A stretch of 64,000 nucleotides of DNA from Rhizobium indicum (GTDB lineage: Bacteria; Pseudomonadota; Alphaproteobacteria; Rhizobiales; Rhizobiaceae): positions 248,001-312,000 of the forward strand of contig NZ_CP054021.1 of the NCBI RefSeq assembly GCF_005862305.2, in the 5' to 3' direction. Below are positions 36,319 to 43,465 of this stretch, one piece after another (within the stretch, counting starts at the first letter, position 1; each line of letters opens with the position of its first letter). A program made the translations under genes and the position numbers. Under the pieces are notes generated by a model. It was not told where the DNA came from. It was given only the letters and a program-made list of their open reading frames with translations, and searched no databases.

Positions 36319-37860
36319 CTATTTTACCCTTTTGCCGACAGCAAGCAAAAGGACGCTTTCCTGGCTGATTTCGTCCTCTTCCAATATGCCGGCGATCTGG
36401 CCCTCGTGCATGACGGCGATGCGGCCAGAAACGCCGATCACCTCTTCCATATCGCTGGAGATCATCAGGATCGCCACTCCGGCATCGGCAAGCGCTCGCA
36501 TCAGACCGTAGATCTCGTTCTTCGCGCCGATATCGATGCCGCGTGTCGGCTCGTCGAAGATCATCACCTTCGGGCTCATCGACAACCACTTGGCAAGCAC
36601 CACCTTCTGCTGGTTGCCGCCGGACAGAGTGCCGGTTCGCGTCGAAACGGAGGGCGCCTTGATACCAAGGCGAAGGCGCTGCTTTTCGGCCGTCGCCCTC
36701 TCCCGCTCGGCAGAAAGCATGAAGCGGCTGGAGAGCTTGGGGAGATCGGCAAGGCTTATGTTCTGGGCGATCGGGAAATCAAGAAGAATACCGTTGCGCT
36801 TGCGATCCTCCGGGACAAGGAAAATGCCGCGAGCGACGGCGTCGCGGGCAGAATTGACCGCAATTTGCCGCCCGTCCTGCAGAATGGCTCCGCCGTAGCT
36901 CCGGTCGATGCCGAAGAGTACTTTTGCAAGCTCGGTGCGGCCCGATCCCACGAGCCCTGCAAGCCCCATGATTTCGCCATACCGGATTTCCAGATCAACG
37001 GGACGGCCGGGATAGGCCTCGGTGCGCACGCCGCTTGCCTTCAGCGCAACCGAGCCGGGCGAGCGCTGCGGTTTTGCGGTCCGGGCCGCAAGCACCCGGC
37101 CGATCATCAGCTTGACCATCTGGTCGTGGCCGATGTCTTTCTTGGCGAGAGTGCCCGCAAGCGTGCCGTCGCGCAGGACCACGACGCGGTCTGCGACGCG
37201 CTCAACCTCGTGGAGGCGATGCGAGATGAAAATGACACTGATGCCATCCGCTTTCAGCGATTTGATAATGCTCAAGAGCCGCTCGGTTTCGGCCAGCGGC
37301 AGGCTGGACGTGGGTTCGTCGAAGATGACGAGCCTGGCGTTGATGGACAGCGCCTTGGCGATTTCCACCATCTGCTGCTCGGCAAGGGAAAGCGATGCCA
37401 CGGGTGTGTCGGCGGAAAAATGAGCCCCTACCCGCTTCAAGAGCGGCTTCACCATGTCTCGCAGCCGATCGCGATCGACGAGTTTGAAAGGTCCGGCCTT
37501 CAGCGGTTCGCGGCCCAGAAAGATATTGGCGGCAACGTCGAGATTCTCAAAGAGATTGAGTTCTTGGTGCACAAAGGCGATGCCGGATGCGATGCTCGAT
37601 TCCACAGTGAGGAAACGAAGCTCTGCGCCGTCGAGCAGGATTGTGCCTCGGTCGGGTGCGATCACGCCGCCGAGAATCTTCATCAGCGTCGATTTTCCAG
37701 CCCCGTTCTCGCCGACGAGGCCGATGACCTCGCCCGGCATGATGTCGATCGACAGGCCCTCAAGCGCAACGACGCCCGGATAGGTCTTGCCAACGCCGGA
37801 AAGCGAAAGGAACGGCGTTGCAAGTGGGTCCGGTGACGGGATGTCGGAGCTATGGTTCAT
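36319..37860 (-). CDS. Ribose-type ABC transporter ATPase (two domains)
   Basis: The 513-residue RbsA-like protein has two nucleotide-binding domains. The first has Walker A GLVGENGAGKSTLMK, the reduced signature LSLAEQQMVEIAKAL and Walker B LVIFDEPTSSL. The second has a non-canonical Walker A (GLVGSGRTEL), the full signature LSGGNQQKVVLAKWL and Walker B VMIFDEPTRGID. This asymmetry is usual in the family. It energises import of the substrate delivered by the binding protein encoded just upstream. Confidence 0.94.
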   Translation of the reverse strand: MNHSSDIPSPDPLATPFLSLSGVGKTYPGVVALEGLSIDIMPGEVIGLVGENGAGKSTLMKILGGVIAPDRGTILLDGAELRFLTVESSIASGIAFVHQELNLFENLDVAANIFLGREPLKAGPFKLVDRDRLRDMVKPLLKRVGAHFSADTPVASLSLAEQQMVEIAKALSINARLVIFDEPTSSLPLAETERLLSIIKSLKADGISVIFISHRLHEVERVADRVVVLRDGTLAGTLAKKDIGHDQMVKLMIGRVLAARTAKPQRSPGSVALKASGVRTEAYPGRPVDLEIRYGEIMGLAGLVGSGRTELAKVLFGIDRSYGGAILQDGRQIAVNSARDAVARGIFLVPEDRKRNGILLDFPIAQNISLADLPKLSSRFMLSAERERATAEKQRLRLGIKAPSVSTRTGTLSGGNQQKVVLAKWLSMSPKVMIFDEPTRGIDIGAKNEIYGLMRALADAGVAILMISSDMEEVIGVSGRIAVMHEGQIAGILEEDEISQESVLLLAVGKRVK

Positions 37861-37905
37861 CGCCTGTCCATGGCAGCTGATGCTGTGTCGGCATGACTCG
37901 TCTGT

Positions 37906-37933
37906 CGCGGCAGCGGCGAGTGCCGCCGCCGCG
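37906..37933 (-). promoter_or_regulatory. Stem-loop between binding-protein and ATPase genes
   Basis: Twelve-base arms, CGCGGCAGCGGC (37906-37917) and GCCGCCGCCGCG (37922-37933), pair with one mismatch around a GAGT loop, in the 81 bases between the binding-protein stop and the ATPase start. Hairpins in this place commonly protect the upstream mRNA or thin out read-through, so the binding protein is made in excess. Confidence 0.6.
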
Positions 37934-37941
37934 AAGAAGGG

Positions 37942-38904
37942 TTATTTTCCAGACATAGCCTTCAGGCTGGCGGCATACTTGTCAACGTCATCCTTGCCGA
38001 TGATCACTGTCGGGATGATGATCAAGCCATTGCTGGGAACGCCTGATTTGTCGCCCTTGAGGTAGGCCGCCATCAGCTTCATGCCCTGATAAGCCCATTC
38101 GAACGGTTGCTGCACGACGGTCGCCGCGATCGTGCCTTCCTTGACACCGCCGAGCGTGATCGGATCGTCATCGAAGCCGACGACGGTGATCTGGCCGAGT
38201 TTGCCGGCGTCGCGCAGCGCCTCATAGATGCGCGGCGTATTGTAGGAGTAGAAGCCGACCATGCAGGTGACGTCTGGGCTGGCCACCAGCGCATCCTCGA
38301 CATTCTTCTTTGCACGCGTCTGGTCGATATCGTCACCGCGTACATCCGTCAGCTCGATCTTCGTGCCTTTCAGGCCGTCCTTCATGCCCTGGATGCGCTC
38401 CTTGGCATTGTCGGCGCCAAGCAGGCCGACAAAGCCGATGCATTTGCCGCCGTCCGGCATCGCTTTCTTGGCGATCTCGGCGGCCTGCATGCCGGCGTCG
38501 ATGTTGGATGAGCCGATATAGGCGACGCGGTTGGTCTTCGGTGCGTCGCTGTCTGTGGTGAAGAGTGCCGTCTGCGAGCCGATCTTGTTGAGGCCGTCCG
38601 TCTGGGTCTTGGGGTCGACCGCGGAGACCATGATCCCCTTGACGCCGGCGCTGACGAGATCCTCCATGAGACGCTGCTGAATGGCGACAGCCGCCTGCTC
38701 AGGGTATTTAAGTTCCATCTGGTAGTCCGGCATCTCGCTCTGCGCCTTCTTCACGCCCGCCTCTGCAGCTTTCCAGAAGTCGGACGCTCCGTTGACGACG
38801 AATGCAAGTGTCGGTTTGTCGGCGGCATGTGATACGGCAATCGGCGCCGCGCTCAGCATCAGCCCGGCGAAGAACAAGGCTGTATTGCGTTTCAGCTGTT
38901 TCAT
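37942..38904 (-). CDS. Ribose-type ABC transporter substrate-binding protein
   Basis: The 320-residue periplasmic protein has a signal peptide (KQLKRNTALFFAGLMLSAAP, cleavage near SHAADK) and a type I binding-protein fold of the RbsB kind: FVVNGASDFWKAAEAGVKKA, VSAVDPKTQTDGLNK, RVAYIGSSNIDAG and VVGFDDDPITLGGVKEG. GGGAGGTG precedes ATG 38904; a longer frame to 38934 is rejected. It is the first gene of the importer operon and is divergent from the LacI gene. The sugar or polyol is not identified. Confidence 0.92.
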   Translation of the reverse strand: MKQLKRNTALFFAGLMLSAAPIAVSHAADKPTLAFVVNGASDFWKAAEAGVKKAQSEMPDYQMELKYPEQAAVAIQQRLMEDLVSAGVKGIMVSAVDPKTQTDGLNKIGSQTALFTTDSDAPKTNRVAYIGSSNIDAGMQAAEIAKKAMPDGGKCIGFVGLLGADNAKERIQGMKDGLKGTKIELTDVRGDDIDQTRAKKNVEDALVASPDVTCMVGFYSYNTPRIYEALRDAGKLGQITVVGFDDDPITLGGVKEGTIAATVVQQPFEWAYQGMKLMAAYLKGDKSGVPSNGLIIIPTVIIGKDDVDKYAASLKAMSGK

Positions 38905-39253
38905 AATACACCTCCCGAGGGGCCGCAGTTGCATGGGCCCGTTTGCGATTTACGGCCGGCCGGATGCGCGCCCCCTCCTAGGGCCGTCGCAAAGCGACGA
39001 GTGGCATAGGTTCCGATCGCCCCCTGACGGTATACAAGAAATTTAATTAGTAAATAGTATTATCAATGCAGATCAAAACATTTCATCGCGCAGTGGCTCG
39101 GATGGCAATTTTGTACTGGCATTTGCCAATAACTGACGGCATTGCAACAATTCATGCAATTGCCAGCGCTTTCAGATAGATGCTAATATTAATTACCCAA
39201 ACCGACGATCAGTCACCCTGACCCGTTATCACAAGCAGAGACAGTTTCCACGA
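38905..39253. other. Divergent region between the ABC operon and LacI gene
   Basis: 349 bases without a gene. The part 39035-39215 is clearly AT-rich and contains palindromic words at 39117-39164. It should hold the promoters of the ABC operon (leftward) and of the LacI-type regulator (rightward). Confidence 0.55.
39117..39164. promoter_or_regulatory. Candidate LacI-type operators
   Basis: Two symmetric words lie close together: TGGCATTTGCCA (39117-39128, 5-bp arms) and ATTGCA-N8-TGCAAT (39141-39160) set within GGC...TGCC. LacI proteins bind such pseudo-palindromes with TTGC/GCAA half-sites. Their place between the divergent regulator and transporter genes fits an operator, but the assignment is an inference. 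Confidence 0.5.
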
Positions 39254-40342
39254 ATGCGAAAACCAAAGACCCCAAATAAGCCTGTGCGCGTGACGATGAT
39301 GGACATCGCCGCGGCGGCTGGCTGCTCGCAGGCGGCCGTCTCCTTCGTCCTCAACGACACGCCCGGCACCCGCATCTCACAGCAAACACGCGATCGCGTA
39401 TTGGAGGCGGCGCGGGCGCTCGGCTATATGGAGAAGACCTATGCGACGAAGGCCTCTTATTCGGGACTGGACAACGTCATCGGTTTCGCCGTGGATCAAC
39501 TCGCCACCAGCCCGGAAGCGATCGTTGCGATCGAAGGCGCGCGGCAAGCCTCCTGGAACGCCGGCAATGTCCTTCTGGTAACCCAGACGCTCAGTGACCC
39601 CGTCATGGAGCCGAAGGCAATCGAGGCGTTGACGAGCGGAGGCATATCGGCGCTCATCTATATGACAATCTATACCCGCCAGGTGGAGCTTCCATCCTAT
39701 GTCAGCAAGCTCAACATCCCGACGGTCCTGCTGAACTGTTATACGGCAGACCATGCCTTTCCCGCCGTGGTGCCGAGCGAGATCGCGGGAGGGCAGAGTT
39801 CCACCCGGCATCTGATCATGCACGGACACCATCGTATCGCGACGATCACCGGCGAAATCTGGATGCAGGCGGCGCAGGACCGGTTGACGGGATATCGCCG
39901 CGCGCTGGCGACCGCCGATATACCCTTCGATCCGGAATTGGTCATTGAGGGCGACTGGTCGGCCGGTGCCGGCTATGCTTCCACGATGAAACTGCTTGCT
40001 CTGAAAGAGCCGCCCACCGCGATCTTCTGCCAGAACGACCGCACCGCCATCGGGTGCTATGAAGCGCTCAAGGATGCAGGGCTTCGCATTCCCCAGGACA
40101 TGTCGGTGGTGGGTTATGACGACGAAGAAATTTCACGACATCTTGTACCCCCGCTGACGACTTCGGTCCTTCCACATCTTGCCATGGGGCAATGGGCGAT
40201 CGAACATCTCAACCCGGAAAGTACACCCGGCAAGCGCTATCCCATTGCGAAGCTCGAATGCTCGCTCGTTAAGCGTCATTCCGTCGCCGCGCCGCGGGCC
40301 GAGGCGCGGCAGATCTTCGATGGCGCACATACCTCGCCATAG
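39254..40342 (+). CDS. LacI family transcriptional regulator
   Basis: The 362-residue protein has the LacI helix-turn-helix and hinge (VTMMDIAAAAGCSQAAVSFV, LNDTPGTRISQQTRDRVLEA) and a periplasmic-binding-type effector domain ending in VVGYDDEEISRHLVPPLTTS. The divergent layout with the ribose-type ABC operon strongly suggests that it represses that operon and releases DNA when the transported sugar binds. ATG 39254 gives an N-terminal extension of about 11 residues before the helix-turn-helix. Confidence 0.92.
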   Translation: MRKPKTPNKPVRVTMMDIAAAAGCSQAAVSFVLNDTPGTRISQQTRDRVLEAARALGYMEKTYATKASYSGLDNVIGFAVDQLATSPEAIVAIEGARQASWNAGNVLLVTQTLSDPVMEPKAIEALTSGGISALIYMTIYTRQVELPSYVSKLNIPTVLLNCYTADHAFPAVVPSEIAGGQSSTRHLIMHGHHRIATITGEIWMQAAQDRLTGYRRALATADIPFDPELVIEGDWSAGAGYASTMKLLALKEPPTAIFCQNDRTAIGCYEALKDAGLRIPQDMSVVGYDDEEISRHLVPPLTTSVLPHLAMGQWAIEHLNPESTPGKRYPIAKLECSLVKRHSVAAPRAEARQIFDGAHTSP

Positions 40343-40523
40343 GACTTGGGTTCGCGGGCGATAGAACGGGCAGATGCCTTTGGTCGATAGGTTGCGAGCG
40401 GTTCGTCACCTGCCCTTGCCTCGTCACTGACGAACCACTGATCTCAAATATTCTCAACCACAGATACAATCTGCGCAGAGACGACGTTGACGACGTGTAG
40501 ATTTGGAGCTAGCTCTATCGCCC

Positions 40524-40580
40524 ATGAAAATCACAATGGTTCTCGTAGTGGTGATATCGCGCATGGGCAGGACGGTCTGA
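40524..40580 (+). CDS. Branched-chain amino acid leader peptide of an attenuator
   Basis: An 18-codon frame reads MKITMVLVVVISRMGRTV and stops. Seven of its residues are Val, Leu or Ile, with the run V-L-V-V-V-I in the middle. It lies 102 bases before the acetolactate-synthase-like gene and is followed by a long hairpin and a terminator, the classical layout of a leader peptide that senses charged tRNA for branched-chain amino acids. A Shine-Dalgarno sequence is not obvious. A TTGACG at 40487 suggests that transcription may start close to the ATG, as known for the leaderless trpL of Sinorhizobium meliloti. Confidence 0.75.
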   Translation: MKITMVLVVVISRMGRTV

Positions 40581-40636
40581 TCGTTCGGCAATAGCCACCC
40601 ATGCGCCGAAAACAGGTCCCTGACGGGGCCTTTTTT
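40559..40636 (+). terminator. Transcription attenuator (hairpin 1:2 and terminator)
   Basis: GCGCATGGG (40559-40567), inside the end of the leader peptide frame, pairs perfectly with CCCATGCGC (40598-40606). A nested TTCGGC/GCCGAA pairing overlaps it. Just after stands a terminator: AGGTCCC (40614-40620), TGAC loop, GGGGCCT (40625-40631), then six T. The 1:2 hairpin would be disturbed by a ribosome stalled on the leader, which would allow another structure and read-through into the downstream gene. Confidence 0.7.
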
Positions 40637-40681
40637 CATGCCCCGTCGCACCCATCACTTCACTTACGACGGAACCCAGAT

Positions 40682-42388
40682 ATGACCGGCGAGAAAGCCA
40701 ACTTTTCCCTCAATACGCCTTCTGATCGTCTCATGAACGGAGGCGAGATCGTTCTGCAGGCGCTACGCGACAACGGTGTCGAACACATTTTCGGTTACCC
40801 CGGCGCCGCGGTGCTGCCGATCTATGACGAAATATTCCAACAAGAGGACATCAAACATTTCCTGGTGCGCCACGAGCAAGGCGCCGGACACGCAGCCGAA
40901 GGCTATGCCCGTTCGACGGGACGAGTTGGCGTCATGCTGGTGACATCGGGACCGGGCGTTACAAATGCGGTCACGGCGCTGCAGAATGCCCTTATGGACT
41001 CCGTTCCGATCGTCTGCCTCTCCGGTCAGGTGCCGACAAATCTGATCGGCACGGACGCTTTTCAGGAATGCGATACGGTCGGCATCACCCGCCCCTGCAC
41101 AAAGCACAATTTCCTGGTCAACCACATCGACGATCTGGCCAAAACGATTCATCTGGCTTTCCGGATTGCGGCGGCGGGTCGACCCGGCCCTGTTCTCGTC
41201 GACATGCCGAAGGACGTGCTCTTCGCCAGTGGGGCCTATGTCTCACCCGACCAGGTATCTCCGCTGCCGAGCTACCAGCCCGCGGTGCAAGGCGATCAGA
41301 ATGCGATCCGGGCGACTGTCGCATTGATGGCCGAAGCCCGACGACCCATCATCTATACAGGCGGCGGCGTCATCAATTCGGGACCGGAGGCGTCGCGATT
41401 GTTGCGCGAACTCGCCGACCTCACCGGCTTCCCGGTCACCTCCACGCTCATGGGTCTTGGAGCCTATCCGGCCACCGGACCGAGTTGGCTGCGAGTCGCC
41501 GGACAGGACGGCTCGCATGAAGCCAATACGGCAATTGGCGATTGCGACCTGATGATCGCCATCGGCGCGCGGTTTGACGATCTCCCAATCTCGCGCGTCC
41601 ATGAGTTTTCGCCTCAATCGAAGAAAATCCATATCGATATCGATGCCTCGTCGATCAACAAACGCGTTCCCGTCGATATCGGCATTCAAGGCGACGCCGC
41701 GCATGTGCTGGCGGATATGGTCCATGCCTGGCGGTCACTTTCCACCGCCCCCGACCAGAAGCGGTTGCGGGCGTGGTGGACACAGATCGACCTTTGGCGA
41801 GCCCATCATTCGTTTTCCTACGAGCGGCTGGACCATGCAATCATGCCGCAACATGCCTTGGAGCGCCTGCATGCGCTGACAAAGTCGCACGACCCCATCA
41901 TCGCCACGGAGATCGGTCAGCAGACGTGGGTGGCGCAGTTCTTCGGTTTTGACAGGCCAAATCGCTGGATTATCTCAGGGCGATTGGGAACTATGGGCTT
42001 CGGTCTTCCTGCCGCGCTGGGGGCGCAGCTCGCAAATCCCGGCCGCCTTGTCATCGACATTGCCGGCGACGCGTCGGTGCAGACGACGATGAAAGAGCTG
42101 TCGACGGCGATACAGCATCAAGCGCCGATCAAGATCTTCATCTTGAGCGATGAGCATCCGGGCATGGCGCGAGAATGGGGTCAGGTACCGGATGACAATG
42201 GTCGATCGCGCGCTTATTCGGCCTCGCTGCCCGATTTCACCAAGCTCGCGGAAGCCTATGGCGCCGTCGGCCTTCGCTGCGAGAGCCCGAGCGAACTCGA
42301 TGCCAGGATCGAGGAGATGATCAACGTGGACCGGCCGGTGCTCCTTCACTGCCGAGTTGCAAGGCTCGCCGACACCCTTCGGCAGTAA
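40682..42388 (+). CDS. Acetolactate-synthase-like ThDP enzyme (large subunit type)
   Basis: The 568-residue protein has the three-domain ThDP-enzyme layout. The N-terminal catalytic Glu lies in FLVRHEQGAGHAAEGYARST; the central domain includes GAYPATGPSWLRVAGQDGSH; the C-terminal cofactor motif starts GDASVQTTMKELSTAIQ. Acetolactate synthases make the first common precursor of valine and isoleucine. The usual NN pair that closes the Mg-ThDP motif reads SD here (FILSDEHPGMAREWGQ), and no small regulatory subunit gene follows. ATG 40682 lies after the attenuator terminator; an earlier frame from 40601 would pass through it. The leader links the gene to branched-chain amino acid supply. Confidence 0.85.
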   Translation: MTGEKANFSLNTPSDRLMNGGEIVLQALRDNGVEHIFGYPGAAVLPIYDEIFQQEDIKHFLVRHEQGAGHAAEGYARSTGRVGVMLVTSGPGVTNAVTALQNALMDSVPIVCLSGQVPTNLIGTDAFQECDTVGITRPCTKHNFLVNHIDDLAKTIHLAFRIAAAGRPGPVLVDMPKDVLFASGAYVSPDQVSPLPSYQPAVQGDQNAIRATVALMAEARRPIIYTGGGVINSGPEASRLLRELADLTGFPVTSTLMGLGAYPATGPSWLRVAGQDGSHEANTAIGDCDLMIAIGARFDDLPISRVHEFSPQSKKIHIDIDASSINKRVPVDIGIQGDAAHVLADMVHAWRSLSTAPDQKRLRAWWTQIDLWRAHHSFSYERLDHAIMPQHALERLHALTKSHDPIIATEIGQQTWVAQFFGFDRPNRWIISGRLGTMGFGLPAALGAQLANPGRLVIDIAGDASVQTTMKELSTAIQHQAPIKIFILSDEHPGMAREWGQVPDDNGRSRAYSASLPDFTKLAEAYGAVGLRCESPSELDARIEEMINVDRPVLLHCRVARLADTLRQ

Positions 42389-42597
42389 CGGCCGGTGATC
42401 GAACACCCCAAAAGCAAGCCGTGCGATCCTGCAGCCCGCAGTCATCGTCTATGCTTGCCCAGGACCTCATGATCGAGGCTGGCGTCTCGGTCATGTATTT
42501 ATGCCGCTCTATGAGATCGATTTTCTTCAGGCCGCAGAGAAGCCGAATGCGGTCCGAGGAATTCCAGGTACGCGCCGTTCCGACCAAAGATAGTATG

Positions 42598-42948
42598 TCA
42601 CGACTCTTTGTTTGAAAGAGCGGCCAGGTCCTCTTTAAGCCGCACCGGTAAATCCATCCGTTCGTGAAGAATGCTCATGACGCCAAGATCACCGTTCTCA
42701 AGTTCACGAAAGAACAGGTAGTGATGCTCATAGCGGCTGAAATAGGCCCGACGCCTGATGTCAGCGGGAACTGCCAACCGTTGCGGAAGCCGTCGCCAGA
42801 TCAGGCGATCCTCGCATAAACGCTGCAAATAAACGTGCAGCCCGAGAATGTACGCATCTGCCTGTTTTTCTCCCCACGCCTCGAAAGTGTCACGCCAAAT
42901 CTTGTCCTGCGCGGCGTCAGCGCGTGGATAAAACCGATAGGCTACCAT
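42598..42948 (-). CDS. RelE/ParE-family toxin
   Basis: The 116-residue basic protein starts MVAYRFYPRADAAQDKIWRD and has the RelE/ParE fold pattern: helical part (TFEAWGEKQADAYILGLHVY, RLCEDRLIWRRLP) and sheet part (RRAYFSRYEHHYLFFRELEN), then LGVMSILHERMDLP. The His/Arg-rich end matches this superfamily. It starts two bases after the stop of the preceding antitoxin gene. Whether it cuts mRNA or targets gyrase cannot be said. Confidence 0.82.
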   Translation of the reverse strand: MVAYRFYPRADAAQDKIWRDTFEAWGEKQADAYILGLHVYLQRLCEDRLIWRRLPQRLAVPADIRRRAYFSRYEHHYLFFRELENGDLGVMSILHERMDLPVRLKEDLAALSNKES

Positions 42949-42950
42949 GC

Positions 42951-43202
42951 TCAGCGGCGCTTGTTGCGGCGGATAACGTCTTCAGCGGAAACGACGACAA
43001 ACTCGCTGTCGTCGGCACGCATCGCGGGTGCAAGTTCCTTTTGCAGGGCATCCCATGCCTCGTCGCGCGTTTGCAAGTCGCGTCGGATCAGTGCGCGAAT
43101 GTACTCGCTCGCATTCTCATAGAGGCCGTCGTCACCGATCTGCTGCTGAATGTGATCTTGCAGCACGCCGCTGACCTTCACATGAATGCTGCCCGATGCC
43201 AT
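42951..43202 (-). CDS. Antitoxin (ParD/CopG-like, ribbon-helix-helix)
   Basis: The 83-residue protein starts MASGSIHVKVSGVLQDHIQQ and continues GLYENASEYIRALIRRDLQT, the ribbon-helix-helix pattern of ParD-type antitoxins. The C-terminal tail (DSEFVVVSAEDVIRRNKRR) would wrap the toxin. ATG 43202 is used; a longer frame to 43247 has no added support. The antitoxin-first order and close spacing with the toxin, plus the palindrome upstream, support a functional module. Confidence 0.82.
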   Translation of the reverse strand: MASGSIHVKVSGVLQDHIQQQIGDDGLYENASEYIRALIRRDLQTRDEAWDALQKELAPAMRADDSEFVVVSAEDVIRRNKRR

Positions 43203-43247
43203 CGGCCTACCCTTTCGTTCTTCCTCTAACGTGGGGCAGCGTAGCAT

Positions 43248-43260
43248 ATATTGTCAATAT
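43248..43260. promoter_or_regulatory. Palindromic operator of the second toxin-antitoxin operon
   Basis: ATATTGTCAATAT is a perfect 6+1+6 palindrome, about 46 bases upstream of the antitoxin ATG on the minus strand and inside an AT-rich patch. TTGACA-like words here may be the -35 region. Antitoxins of this kind repress their own operon, so this is a likely operator. Confidence 0.6.
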
Positions 43261-43465
43261 TCATCACAAAGAATTTGATCGTGACATGGTTTCTCGAACC
43301 TCACTCTGCGACCTGGCTGTCTTAAGATCTTCTGACCAGGATCATCCTAGTCGTTCCGCCGCTTGTGTTTAGTGCTTGCGGGCCTGGGGCAGCAGGTTCA
43401 TGCTTGTCCCCTGTCTGAGGCCTGCTGGTTGCGGCTGAAATAGCCGTACATCGGGGTTTCGTGAG

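Noticed and set aside
35189..36511. Plus-strand open frame of 440 codons opposite the ribose-type permease
   Set aside because: The composition (Asp/Arg/Gln/His-rich) is that of an antisense shadow; the minus-strand frame has clear RbsC motifs.
40601..40681. Upstream extension of the acetolactate-synthase-like frame
   Set aside because: It would translate through the attenuator hairpin and terminator, and the N-terminus does not match the family.
43261..43465. Possible transposon remnant before the giant cyclase gene
   Set aside because: Short minus-strand frames are present but I could not link them to any known transposase.
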